Shown: one piece after another, positions 45,505 through 56,081 of the stretch | How the letters are laid out: each line of letters opens with the position of its first letter | Position numbering within the stretch: the stretch's first letter is position 1 | Assembly: GCA_947184155.2 (NCBI GenBank) | Contig: CAMXCT020005068.1 | Span: forward strand, 366,127-430,126 | Reading direction: 5' to 3' | Origin: Cladocopium goreaui | Taxonomy: Eukaryota > Sar > Dinophyceae > Suessiales > Symbiodiniaceae | Length of the DNA: 64,000 nucleotides | Notes under the pieces: generated by a model | The model's database searches: none | Seen by the model: only the letters and a program-made list of their open reading frames with translations | What the model was told of the DNA's origin: nothing | Made by a program: the position numbers and the translations under genes

Positions 45505-45905
45505 TTCCTGCTTCTCTGCTTTTCCTGCTTTTCCTGCTTCTCTGCTTTCCTGCTTTTCCTGCTTTTCCTGCTTTTCCTGCTTTTCCTGCTTTTCCTGCTT
45601 TTCCTGCTTTTCCTGCTTTTCCTGCTTCTCTGCTTTTCTGCTTTTTTGCTTTTCTGCTTCTCCTGCTTCTCTGCTTCTCTGCTTCTGCTTTTTTGCTTTT
45701 CTGCTTCTCCTGCTTCTCTGCTTCTCTGCTTTTCTGCTTTTTTGCTTTTCTGTTTTTCCTGTTTCTTTGCTTCTCTGCTTTTCCTGCTTTTCCTGCTTCT
45801 CTGCTTTTCTGCTTTTCCTGCTTCTTTGCCTTTCTGCTGTTTTGCTTTTGTGCGTTTCCTGTTTCTTTGCTTCTCTGCTTTTTTTTTTTTGCTTTGCCTG
45901 CTTTA
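45505..45905. repeat. CT-rich minisatellite (TTTTCCTGC / TTCTCTGC units)
   Basis: Nine-base TTTTCCTGC and eight-base TTCTCTGC/TTTTCTGC units alternate for about 400 bp with strong strand asymmetry. All three frames stay open (Phe/Leu/Ser/Cys-rich forward, Lys/Glu/Gln-rich reverse). These ORFs are by-products. Confidence 0.95.
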
Positions 45906-46154
45906 AATACTTGATTTTCATGTAAGATGCATTTTGCACAGTATTTACATCCCTGAGTATCACATGACCAACCTTCTCTTGAAAACTAGCAACGTAACAT
46001 GTGAGAAGAGGTGCTTGCATTCTGCTTTGGGGGGAGGCGCTGCGCCCTCCCCCAATCCCCCCCTCCCGCTTTTTTTTAATTTAAACTTAAACCCAAGTTA
46101 CATTAGTTGGTTTTTGCGAACTAACCTTCTCTGGAAAGCTGACAGGATTACATG

Positions 46155-46650
46155 TGATAGATAGATAGATAGATAGATAGATAGACAGACAGATAGATAG
46201 ATAGATAGATAGCTGGATAGATAGATAGTTTGGTAGATAGATAGCTAGATAGATAGATAGCCAGCTAGATAGATAGATAGCTAGAGAGATAGATAGCTAG
46301 ATACCTCGATAGATAGATAGATGGCTAGATAGATAGCTAGATAGATAGATGGCTAGATAGATAGCTAGATAGATAGTTAGATAGATAGCTCGATAGCTAG
46401 ATAGCTGGATAGACAGCTGGATGGCTAGATAGATAGATAGCTAGATAGATAGAAAGCTAGATAGCTAGATAGCTAGATAGATAGTTAGCTTGATAGCTAG
46501 ATAGGTAGATAGATAGCTAGCAAGATAGCTAGCTAGATAGGTAAATAGATAGCTAGATAGATAGATAGCTTGCTAGATAGATAGCTAGCTTGCTAGATAG
46601 ATAGCTAGCTAGATAGCTAGATAGCTAGCTAGCTGGATAGATAGCTAGCG
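46155..46650. repeat. GATA-type microsatellite with GCTA variants, between direct repeats
   Basis: (GATA)n is interspersed with GCTAGATA and GACA words. The tract is flanked by near-identical direct repeats GCGCCCTCCCCCAATCCCCC (46041-46075) and GCGCCCTCCCTCAATCCCCC (46647-46680), each ending CCCGCTTTTT. Confidence 0.9.
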
Positions 46651-46724
46651 CCCTCCCTCAATCCCCCCCACCCGCTTTTTATCTAATCCCAAGCTTCCAC
46701 ATCTGTAAATATTTGGGTGAACAT

Positions 46725-46970
46725 GCTCACATGTAGAACATCCCATGCAAAATGGAAGGTGAACATGCCAAAATGTGGCAAATACCATGCAAAATGGGAG
46801 GTGAACACGCCAACATGTGGCAAATACCATACAAAATGGAAGGTGAACACGCCAAAATGTGGCAAATACCATACAAAATGGAAGGTGAACATGCCCACAT
46901 GTAGTAGATCCCATGCAAAATGGAAGGTGAACATGCCCAAATGTGGCAAATACCATGCAAAATGACAAAT
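46725..46970. repeat. 42 bp tandem repeat, about six units
   Basis: Units carry AATGGAAGGTGAACATGCC, AAATGTGGCAAATACCATGC. The forward frame gives a reiterated 14-residue unit (KWKVNMPKCGKYHA), and the reverse frames are open too. Coding is unlikely, since the array has no exon-like edges. Confidence 0.85.
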
Positions 46971-47147
46971 TCAAGTTCCAAACCGTTGCAAACACTAGGC
47001 AAATGGTACCAGCCAAGAAATCCAAAAAAAATTCCCAAACCTGTTCAAAAAAAAATCCTAAAACTATTTCACACCCTTTATATAATTGTTTTTTTGATTT
47101 GAATGGGATTTAATGGGATTTTATTTTTTTTTGGATTTTAAAGGGTT

Positions 47148-47299
47148 TCAATGGGATCTTTAACAATGATAAACCACCCAGTGAATGGGATTTTAATGTG
47201 GGTAAAACAATCATAAACCACCCATGACTGGGAATGGTTTATACCTATTTATGGTGATGACTGGGGGATGGTTTATTATTGTTTTACCCACATTACATG
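47148..47299. repeat. Dispersed repeat, copy 2 of 2
   Basis: Same order as at 20380-20536: GGGATCTTTAACAATGATAA, AACCACCCATGACTGGGAAT, GATGACTGGGGGATGGTTTA, GTTTTACCCACATTA. Confidence 0.7.
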
Positions 47300-47675
47300 G
47301 ATATATAAATGGGGGTGGATTTGCATATTTTCCTTGTTTGATCTGTTTGAGGGTACACATGATAAAAGGATGTCCTACATGATTTTTCATGATTTTCTCA
47401 AGATGTTTTTTCTTCATGAAGCAGAGCAGGGATGTACATGGGACAAGCAATCCCATATACAAACATGGGACGTCATGGGACTTCAAATATATAATGTCAA
47501 AAAAACTTCCTTTTGGGGTGTTGTTGATGAGAGAAGGGATTCATGCTGGGTACAGATCAAAAAGGCGTTTCAGTCAGCATCGGCCTGCTACTTCAGTCAG
47601 CGGAGTTGTTGACAACTTTGTTTTGACAATCTCCAATCAGTTGATCTGACTGCTACAAAAAAGGGGGCAAAATGA

Positions 47676-47800
47676 TACCCTCTGGTGATGACTAACAGTT
47701 CGCCATGGTTAAGCCATGGCCCTAATCGAAATTGATGGTTGACCGTTCTTAAAAATGCTGGATCTTTCCATGGCAAACTGTTGGTCATAACCAGATGGTA
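47676..47800. mobile_element. Diverged family-1 inverted repeat
   Basis: The ends are TACCCTCTGGTGATGACTAA and TTGGTCATAACCAGATGGTA. The inner arms AACAGTTCGCCATGG / CCATGGCAAACTGTT pair with each other but differ from other members. Confidence 0.65.
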
Positions 47801-47861
47801 GCTGTAAGTTTTTGCCACTGACCTTCATCCAGTGATTTGATTAGTGATGTGTGACTGGTTG

Positions 47862-48464
47862 GTGCCGTTTTGACGCTGTGGGAGAAGCCTGGGACCTGTT
47901 GCTGGAGTTTGTTGAGCGGGCTCAAGTTAGCCATGATTTAATAGAAAATTGCGAGAGAGAGTGGATTTACCCATTAAAAATGGTGATTTTCCATAGTTAT
48001 GTTAGGTTGGTGGTTTGGAACCATTGAATTTTAATGACTTTCCATAGATAGGGAATTCATCCCAACTGACGAACTCATATTTTTCAAGATGGTGCCTCAA
48101 CCACCAACCAGATAAAATGTAAAAAAAACATATCGAAAATCATTCGACCAGAACACCTGTTTGTCATTGGATTGGTTTAAGGGAAAATTTACAGGAAAGC
48201 CCCATATTTCATGGTAAAAACCATGGTTTCCGGTTAAGATTTTCCCAACAAAACCAATCCAATGAGTTTGTTGAAACAGCAAATCATCGTGAAGTTTCCC
48301 AGGCTGTGGCTGCTTATGAAGATCACCGCAAGTGGCGGGAGATGAGTGAACCAAAACAGCTCTTTCAGGTGCCGATGACTCCACCCCTGAAAAACACCAT
48401 GGGACCCTGGGATGGCGATGTGAAACATATGCCAGGCTTAAAGGCAACTAGGACTTTTCAATAG
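47862..48464 (+). CDS. 3' part of an unrecognised gene with introner introns
   Basis: A coding block at about 47862-47955 reads CRFDAVGEAWDLLLEFVERA then QVSHDLIENCERE. A 17-codon exon, 48112-48162 (IKCKKNISKIIRPEHLF), lies exactly between a family-3 and a family-2 element. The terminal exon 48267-48464 reads FVETANHREVSQAVAAYEDH, RKWREMSEPKQLFQVPMTPP, LKNTMGPWDGDVKHMPG and ends TAG. The last two exons join in phase 0; only this phase leaves the 17-codon exon open. The first block's donor is not fixed. The charged, helix-rich start and Pro-rich tail give no family match I can name. Confidence 0.65.
48006..48111 (+). mobile_element. Family-3 element ending exactly at an exon
   Basis: Starts GTTGGTGGTTTGGAACC and ends CTCAACCACCAACCAG, directly followed by the 17-codon exon. 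It is 106 bp with complementary ends and a GT..AG frame. It follows directly on half of a family-1-like repeat (CCATAGTTATGTTAG), so the actual intron may start further upstream. Confidence 0.7.
48163..48266 (+). mobile_element. Family-2 element that is exactly one intron (introner)
   Basis: 104 bp. It begins G T CATTGGATTGGTTT and ends AAACCAATCCAATG A G. The 14 bp arms are perfect complements; GT and AG are the only bases outside the arms. Removing it joins HLF to FVET in phase. Confidence 0.85.
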
Positions 48465-48887
48465 TGTGACTTAAAATGACTTGGACATACTTGGACTTGA
48501 GTTTTCTTAGATGCATTACACCACTCTGGATGACTCTGGTTTGAAACCTGACACACCACTGACCGATTGACCTTTGGAAGTCTTTGGTGGTTGTTTGCAG
48601 CAGATGTAGATGATAAATGTAGAAGCAGCTGAGCAAAGTGGGGAAAAAAACCCTTATCACATCCCTCACACTGCAAACCAATTTCCCCGGATTTTCCCCT
48701 CAAAATTGGGCAGTGCACTTGGATCCCTCTATTAGTAGTCAGCCAGAATGTTTTTCCAAAGGTGTCGTCGTATTCCTCCAGGCTTGCTGGTAATTTTCCA
48801 TCCCATTGTCAGGTAGAATCGGGGAGCCACATCCATAGCATTCCATGTGCGCCGGTGATATTCACAAAGTATTGGCCACATGAACAT

Positions 48888-48991
48888 TACCCTCTGGTAA
48901 ACTAACATAGCTATTGAAAATTGCCATTTATAGTGGATTTACACATTAAAAATGGTGATTTTCCATAGCTATGTTAGTTTACCAGAGGGTA
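48888..48991. mobile_element. Family-1 introner-like inverted repeat
   Basis: The ends TACCCTCTGGTAAACTAACA and TGTTAGTTTACCAGAGGGTA are perfect 20 bp complements. The inner pair is GCCATTTATAGTGG. Confidence 0.85.
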
Positions 48992-49206
48992 GCTCAGTGA
49001 ATATCGGTCCATTTCATGTTTGCCTGAGACTACCAATTTTTCCGATGACAAGTGGCAATATGTGGCAATGAATCGGGGATGTTCATTCCAGACTCTCCGA
49101 TACACCGGAATTCACTATGCATTGGTTCAATCATTGGAGGGCTTGGATAGTCAAATCCCAATGTTGGCTGGTCAGCGGCCTCCACTTTTGATATCTTTTG
49201 ATCAAG

Positions 49207-50115
49207 GCACGAGAGCAAGTCCCGCAGTGGATCAGCAAGGGCCGTTTCTTGGCCAAGGATGAGTCCCCGGTGCTGCTCCTGCGCCCTGTCGATCGAAAGA
49301 TCTGGGAGATGGAGCGGAGTTGACTCTTTTGGGACGAACTTCATTTGTTTGGCTGTTTTGGAAGGGGAGGTTCATCTTCATCGGCCAAAAATCCGCCAAA
49401 CATCAGAGGATGAGGGTCCTGGCCAGCACAACTCGGGGCTTCTTGCGACAAAATTTTCGTATTGCCTTAACTCAATGCATCATGGTCATGATCATGATCA
49501 CCATCATCACCATCACCACCAGTTCCACGATGCATCCTATCTATATTACATACGAACGTTCATTCAATGGACTGATTGAGTGGAAACCTTTTGGCATACA
49601 ATGATGTTGCCATCAAACCATAATATTGGTTTGATTGAAAATGGGGTATCCGGTACCCGTCGGTACCCCTAAATGAATGATTTATCATGACCTTCCCTAT
49701 TAACGTCGCAATGTTTGCATGCCCACCATTTTCACACCCACACACACACACATACACCCAAATGTACCAGATGTACCAGTCTTCCCTTAAAAAAATACTG
49801 GTACCATCAAGTACCCTCTGGTAAACCAACATAGCTAATTATTGAAAATCACCATCTTTCACAGCACAAAGAAGAGCAAATGGTCGAAGTAAGGTGTCCA
49901 TGGCTTCCACAGCTATCACTGTTTAGGATCTTTGGACCGCCATTAAATTCCATTTTGACCCCATTTTGACCCCATGAAATCCCATGAATTCCCTCCCTTT
50001 CAACCCATCATCCCTCCCCACGAGGCAAATCGCCCGTACGGACAGCAAGAAGGCACCAGAGCTGTACTTCAAGGCACGCAGAAAAGAGGCATTAAAAGCA
50101 GCAAAAATTGGATAA
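49207..50115 (+). CDS. 3' end of an unrecognised gene with a Lys/Arg-rich C-terminus
   Basis: Exon 49207-49316 follows ATCAAG and reads AREQVPQWISKGRFLAKDES, PVLLLRPVDRKIWEME. Its donor is GA (GAGCG|GAGTTG), and it joins in phase to 50025-50115, which reads RQIARTDSKKAPELYFKARR, KEALKAAKIG and ends TAA (50113-50115). A GT donor two bases on (GGA|GTTGAC) would break the phase. Upstream, 49020-49205 has ORFs on both strands (MPETTNFSDDKWQYVAMNRG forward) that may hold another exon. The C-terminal KARRKEALKAAK is strongly basic and helical. No family recognised. Confidence 0.6.
49480..49525. repeat. CAT/CATGAT trinucleotide-type repeat
   Basis: CATGGTCATGATCATGATCA then CCATCATCACCATCACCACC. 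One frame gives a His-rich run (HGHDHDHHHHHHHQ), but it sits in the 708 bp intron of the gene above. Confidence 0.7.
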
Positions 50116-50301
50116 GATGACTATGAAAGCAAGATAAATCAATGGTAGTTTCGAGGATTCATGGGCATACCTGGGGTCATCATCGCAGCTAGTGATGTGG
50201 TGAAACCATCAACCAAAGCCATAGGGATCCAACGAAACTTGGGTGATGAGAAGACATCGGGATATCGACACAGCAAGCAAGGAGTATAGCCCAAGGAGTA
50301 C

Positions 50302-50504
50302 AGTATAGCGGATAGATAGATAGATAGATGGATAGATATAGATATAGATATAGATATAGATAAAGATATAGATATAGATATAGATAAGATAAGATAAGAT
50401 AGATTGATAGATAGATAGACAGATAGACAGATAGACAGATAGACAGATAGACAGATAGACAGATAGATAGACAGATAGACAGATAGACAGATAGACAGAT
50501 AGAC

Positions 50505-50537
<33 letters not shown>

Positions 50538-50653
50538 TACAGACAGATAGATAGATTGATAGATAGATAGACAGATAAGATAGATAGATCGATAGATCGG
50601 TAGACAGATAGACAGATAGACAGATAGACAGATAGACAGATAGACAGATAGAC

Positions 50654-50688
<35 letters not shown>

Positions 50689-51243
50689 TAGATAGATAGA
50701 TAGACAGATTAGATCGATTAGATCGATTAGATAGATTAGATAGATTAGATAGATTAGATAGATTAGATAGATTAGATAGGTGAGATAGGTAAGATAGGTA
50801 AGGTAAGATATCTAAGATAGCTAAGATAGCTAAGATAGCTAAGATAGCTAAGATAGCTAAGATAGATAAGATAGATAAGATAGATAAGATAGATAAGATA
50901 GATAAGATAGGTAAGATAGGTAAGATAGATAAGATAGATAAGATAGATAAGAAAGTTAAGATAGATAATATAGGTAAGATAGATACGATAGATAAGATAG
51001 ATAGATGGATGGATGGATGGATGGATAGATAGTTAGATTGATAGATAGATAGACAGACAGATAGATAGATAGATAGGTAGATAGATAGATAAGATAGATA
51101 AGATAGATAAGATATTTAAGATAGATAAGATAGATTAGATAGATAAGATAGCTAAAATAGATAAGATAGATAATATATATATATAAGATAGATAAGATCG
51201 ATAGAAGATAGATAGAATATAGATAGAATATAGATAGATAGAT

Positions 51244-51282
<39 letters not shown>

Positions 51283-52035
51283 GATAGATAAGATAGATAA
51301 GATAGATAAGATAGATAAGATAATTGATAAGATAATAAGATAAGATAATAAGATAAGATAATAAGATAGATAGATAGATAGATAGATAGATTAGTTAGAC
51401 TAGATTAGATAGCCTAGATAGATTAGATAGATGGGATAGATTAGATAGATTAGATAGATAGGATAGATTAGATAGATTAGATAGATTAGATAGGTTAGAT
51501 AGATTAGATAGATTAGATACATCAGATAGATTAGATAGATTAGATAGATTAGATAGATTAGATAGATTGGATAATTAGATAGATAGATAGATAGATAGAT
51601 AGATTAGTTAGACTAGATTAGCTAGCCTAGGTAGATTAGTAGATTAGATAGATGGGATAGATTAGATAGATTAGATAGATAGGATAGATTAGATAGATTA
51701 GATAGATTAGATAGATTAGATAGTTTAGATAGATTAGATAGATTAGATAGATTAGATAGATTAGATAGATTAGATAGATTGGATAATTAGATAGATAGAT
51801 AGATAGATAGATCGATAGATCGATAGATCGATAGATCGATCGATAGATCGATAGATACGATAGATAAGATAGATAAGATAGATAAGATATATAAGATGAT
51901 AAGATAGGTAAGATAGGTAAGATAGATAAGATAGATAAGATAGATAAGATAGATAAGATAGTTAAGATAGATACGATAGGTAAGATAGATAAGATAGATA
52001 AGGTAGGTAATTTAGATAAGATAGATAAGATAGGT

Positions 52036-52087
<52 letters not shown>

Positions 52088-52312
52088 TAGATAGATAGTA
52101 GGTGGGTAGGTAGGTGGGTAGGTAGGTAGTTAGGAACTGTAATTAGATAGATGATAGGTAGATAGGTAGGTAGGTAGGTAGGTAGGTAGGTAGGTACTGT
52201 AATTAGACAGGTAGATAGGTAGATAGGCAGATAGGTAGATAGGTAGATAGACAGACAGACAGACAGATAGACATACAGACGGACAGACAGACAGACATAC
52301 ATAACCAGGAGT
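50302..52312. repeat. 2 kb GATA/GACA/GATTA microsatellite array
   Basis: Consecutive zones of (GATA)n, (GACAGATA)n, (GATTAGATA)n, (GATAAGATA)n, (CGATAGAT)n and (GGTA)n cover about 2 kb with purine-rich + strand. Blocks repeat: the zone with GATTAGTTAGACTAGATTAG is present at about 51391 and again at about 51601, so about 200 bp was duplicated. The Ile/Tyr/Leu/Ser ORFs on the minus strand are by-products. Confidence 0.95.
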
Positions 52313-52713
52313 GATTGGCGATGCAGTTCAGGGTTATTCATTCGGCCTCACAACTATAATGATAATTTAATAAACTACACCCGCTGAACCATCGGTTGTA
52401 TAGGTAGTGGGTATCTTCATTTTTTGGTACCATCTAAGGGGAAATGGGATTAATTGGGTAAACCAACTGGTGAATGCACTGTCAGTGAATCAGGATTTTT
52501 GCCCCATGGGTGCTAGTTAGCCAGGGAACTTCCCCAGATGATCATAGTCAAGCCAGATGGATGCACATTTTACATCATTTTACAACGCCTTTTAACACTA
52601 GTTTTGACCATGTTTGAGCCATTTTGATCAAGGAACTGATTGCATCAACATCCTCAAGGCATCTAAGGCTGGCTATTGGATGTTGATGTTATTTACTGGT
52701 GTCTCACCCATAG

Positions 52714-53658
52714 GTGTCGCGTGCGCAGGCACTCTGCTGCAGTATCGATGAGCAGCTGAGTGCCTTGGAGCATGAAACATGTGGCAAGTCTTGGTTGGGA
52801 GGGAGCCCAGGAGCTAAGTTCTTTTTCCATTTGGGGATAGACATCAACAATCTTTAGAGGACCCCCCCAAAAAAAGATAGAACCACTTCAATTCATCAGA
52901 ATTTTGAAATAGGATGTTACTTTTCGATCTTTTTGGGCTTCTTCTTGGGCTTACCCCACTACCCGTCTGCCTTCAAAGGTGGCTCCGAATTCCAACGCAT
53001 CACCGTGCTACTGGACGTGCGAGGCGAGGGCTTGGCTCTGAAACTACAATTTTTGTCAATTTTTGGAAGAGGAGGCCCCGGCGGATTTTTGGAACATGTT
53101 CCTGTTGGAACATTCAGATTTTAAAGATTTGGGGAGTTCATCTTGAAGTAGATGAATAGGATATCCACAAATTTCATCCAAGGTCTCAATTTTGATGATA
53201 ACATGAGCTCAACGAAGATAGAGCATCCAGCAATTTAATCCGATTTTATAGTGATTTGATTTGTAGAGGGCCAGGACTGTCAAAAAAAATGTTTGCCCAG
53301 CATCATTTGCAAAACTAAACATTTTAAAACTGCAGTTCAGCATGCAAGGGTCATCAAAGCATCCTACGGCTTAGTCTGAAAATGGGGGCATATACATGTA
53401 TACATGTATAATTATACATGATTACACATCTGTAAATTATATTCCCTTAAAGTGCCCATTTTCATCGGGGAAATTCGGATAAAAATGATGATGTCCCAAT
53501 GGTAAACAAACCCATTGGGGTACGCCGCGCCAGGGGGCGCAGGGTGGCCCAACCCCAAGCCACATGAGCTGCTGCCCCTCCTGCGCATTGCCACGCGACA
53601 GCTGCCCCTGTCGCTTGGCGTTGTCTCGGGGGAGACGGGCCTGGATCCCAGGCAATAG
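52714..53658 (+). CDS. 3' end of an unrecognised gene (three exons)
   Basis: Exon 52714-52783 follows CATAG and reads VSRAQALCCSIDEQLSALEH ETC; its donor G|GCAAGT is a classic GC-type site. Exon from 52979 (after TTCAAAG) joins in phase and reads GSEFQRITVLLDVRGEGLAL then KLQ. Its end is uncertain, and the frame stays open to TAA at 53122. The last block, about 53534-53658, reads GWPNPKPHELLPLLRIATRQ, LPLSLGVVSGETGLDPRQ and ends TAG at 53656-53658. It is GC-rich and clearly coding. Function is unknown. A 3-donor choice (GAG|G, G|GCTTGG, TT|GTCAAT) remains for the middle exon. Confidence 0.55.
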
Positions 53659-53689
53659 GATGACTTGTAGGGACAGACTGGATAATATA

Positions 53690-54385
53690 AGATGATACAA
53701 GATGATATATATATATGTATATTATATATATTTATCATCCTTGGATATCATTCTTTGTTTTGGGTGGGGTTGGGCCTGGCATTTTATAGAACGGATTGTC
53801 TCAGAGTAGACTTTCATTATATATATATATTTGTATATTATGCATTATATATCTATTTACATTATATTTTTACATTGTACTATAAATGATATTAACTTAT
53901 ATTATTATATATATATATATTATATATTATGCATATTATATATACATATATTATTTTACATTAATATATGTATATATATATACATGCATTATAATATATA
54001 TATACACATATATGTATATTATAGATATTATATATATATATTACTTGATAATGCACATATATATATACACATTGTATTAAACATCATGCTTTAATATATA
54101 TATACATATTATGTATATTACAGTATACATATTCGATAATATTATATATTATCATACGTATATATATATATGTAATATTATACATTATGATATATATATA
54201 GTCTATTGTATTGTTTATTTTAATACATATATATCTAGATATTATGTATAATTAGACATATATATATTTTTACATTATAATATTTGTATATATATATACA
54301 CATGCTATATTATACATTATAATGTAATATATAATATATATTATTACATATATATATATATATATATTATATTGTGATCCCTACC
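53690..54385. repeat. AT-dinucleotide-rich tract
   Basis: TATATATA with ATTATA, CACATATA and GTATAT interruptions fill about 700 bp. Only low-complexity Tyr/Ile ORFs are present. Confidence 0.9.
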
Positions 54386-54651
54386 ATCCAAGAATGAATA
54401 ACGGAGGGGGGGGAGGCCCCCCTGTCAATACATTAGGCGCCATTAGACTATACATATATATATATATATATATCGGCACTTTTGATCGGCACTGCTCAAC
54501 TTTTGATCGGCACTGCTCACGAGTCTTGAAGGAATGTCCGTATGAATTCCGGAGGACCAACTCCCAAGAATCTAGTTTGCGCCCAATGGACCAAAATGTC
54601 TTGTGTGATTGGAAGTTTTTCACCTAAACTATCAGAAGGATTCAGAAGGCC

Positions 54652-54970
54652 CTGCGCAGATTTGGTGCCATTGCCATCGTTGGTGAACTGCATTGACCCG
54701 TGGGAACAGTTTCACAAAGCCTGCGAAGCATCCGCGGCGGTGTGCTGATCTAGACCTGAGTGCTGCAGAAGTACTGGGCTGCAACATATTTTGACAGAGA
54801 GTTTGCATCGCAGTTTCTGGCAGAAACCCGTGGCTCCATGTGACTTCTGCGAAGGGCAGACCAGCATCCCGCACGCCGTTTGCTTGTTTTGCGCCGAACC
54901 GGACCTGACTGGGAAAAAAACCGGAAGAGCGCTTTGAGTCTGTGATGTTGTGCTTCAGATCATCGGATCC
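54652..54970 (+). repeat. Segmental direct repeat, left copy (319 bp)
   Basis: Begins CTGCGCAGATTTGGTGCCAT and ends TTCAGATCATCGGATCC. Nearly identical to 55846-56081 apart from about 88 bp (54824-54912) absent there. One frame reads DLVPLPSLVNCIDPWEQFHK then ACEASAAVC. Another reads a CxxC-rich stretch, CDFCEGQTSIPHAVCLFCAE, present only in this copy. Confidence 0.85.
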
Positions 54971-55845
54971 TTGTTCACGCTGTTACCCATGATACAAACA
55001 TTTATCACGGCAGTCACTTTGCATGTTTGCTCCTTGGCTCAAGGTATTCATAGCACCGCAAAAAAACATTTATAAGAACGCCCATTTCGAAACATGTTTC
55101 CGCCCGCGCAAGCCACCATGTCAACGTTGATGGCATGGGAGAAGGCCGGTGTTTCTTCATTTTATTCACATAATTCGAGCATGTTGGCAACCACACGTCA
55201 GGAGCTTACTGGACAAAGGCGCATTGGCGCCATTCAACGCCTCTTCGCTGGCATCAAGCACGAGATCTACATGATCGCGGCCGAAGAGGCCGGAGCTGTC
55301 AATCGGAGAATGACACAAGTCCACAGTTTGTTCAACCCTTTCCTGGTCAGGAGATGGACTTGCTGCATTCGTGGCTGGTATCGGTCATCGACATGACAAA
55401 AAAAGAGCAGCGAGCTCAGATCGGGGTTTATGCATGTCTTGTTTGCGTTCCAACGTTGTTTTGAGGCGGGAGCCACTGCACGAGAAGTACCACGCCTCGG
55501 CGATGTGCCAAGCCGGACAACGTAATTGCCTCCGGGCAGTCTGTCTCCTGGCCCCGCGATTCCTTTCACGGGCAAGATCACCCGGCACTGTCGGTACTCT
55601 TCTTGAATGCGTTCTTTGGCCGCTCCATTAGAAAGTATGGTAGCATGGTGGCACATGTCTAGCACACCGCTTGCTGCTCAGACCGGCGGCCGAGGCATTG
55701 ATGCATGGCATCAACGAGTTCCTCGATGCCAAATTGGCGGAGCACATGGAGCAGATTTTGTACAGCTTGAACCTGCTTTCTTGCAGCTGGGCAGCAATAA
55801 GTTGCGGTGTGCGTGCAGATATGCATGCTCATTTGAGCGCCGTAC
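54971..55845 (+). pseudogene. Possible broken gene between the direct repeats
   Basis: An ORF at 55094-55396 reads SSMLATTRQELTGQRRIGAI, QRLFAGIKHEIYMIAAEEAG. After it, protein-like segments shift between frames: HVLFAFQRCFEAGATAREVP near 55430-55530, ASGQSVSWPRDSFHGQDHPA near 55520-55640, and EALMHGINEFLDAKLAEHME near 55690-55840. The shifts suggest either introns I cannot place or frameshifts in a decayed copy. No intron-like element lies inside. Family unknown. Confidence 0.45.
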
Positions 55846-56081
55846 CTGCGCAGATTTGGTGCCATTGCCATCGTTGGTGAACTGCATTGACCCGTGAGAA
55901 CAGTTTCACAAAGCCTGCGAAGCATCCGCGGCGGTGTGCTGATCTAGACCTGAGTGCTGTAGAAGTACTGGGCTGCAACATATTTTGACAGAGAGTTTGC
56001 ATCGCAGTTTCTGGCATAAACCTGGGAAAAACCGGAAGAGCGCTTTGAGTCTGTGATGTTGTGCTTCAGATCATCGGATCC
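55846..56081 (+). repeat. Segmental direct repeat, right copy (236 bp)
   Basis: Matches 54652-54970 with a few changes (CCGTGAGAAC for CCGTGGGAAC, CTGTAG for CTGCAG), the first of which creates a TGA in the open frame. A deletion follows after TTTCTGGCA. Confidence 0.85.

Noticed and set aside
46717-46965. Cys/His/Lys-rich ORF resembling a zinc-finger-like repeat
   Set aside because: It is a 42 bp DNA repeat with all frames open and spacing unlike known zinc fingers.
49480-49525. His-rich metal-binding protein
   Set aside because: The His run comes from a CAT/CAC simple repeat inside a predicted intron.
49812-49860. Family-1 element beginning TACCCTCTGGTAAACCAACA
   Set aside because: Right end absent; likely a truncated copy, so not listed as a full element.
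53692-54094. Tyr/Ile-rich ORFs in the AT tract
   Set aside because: Low-complexity translation of TATA repeats.
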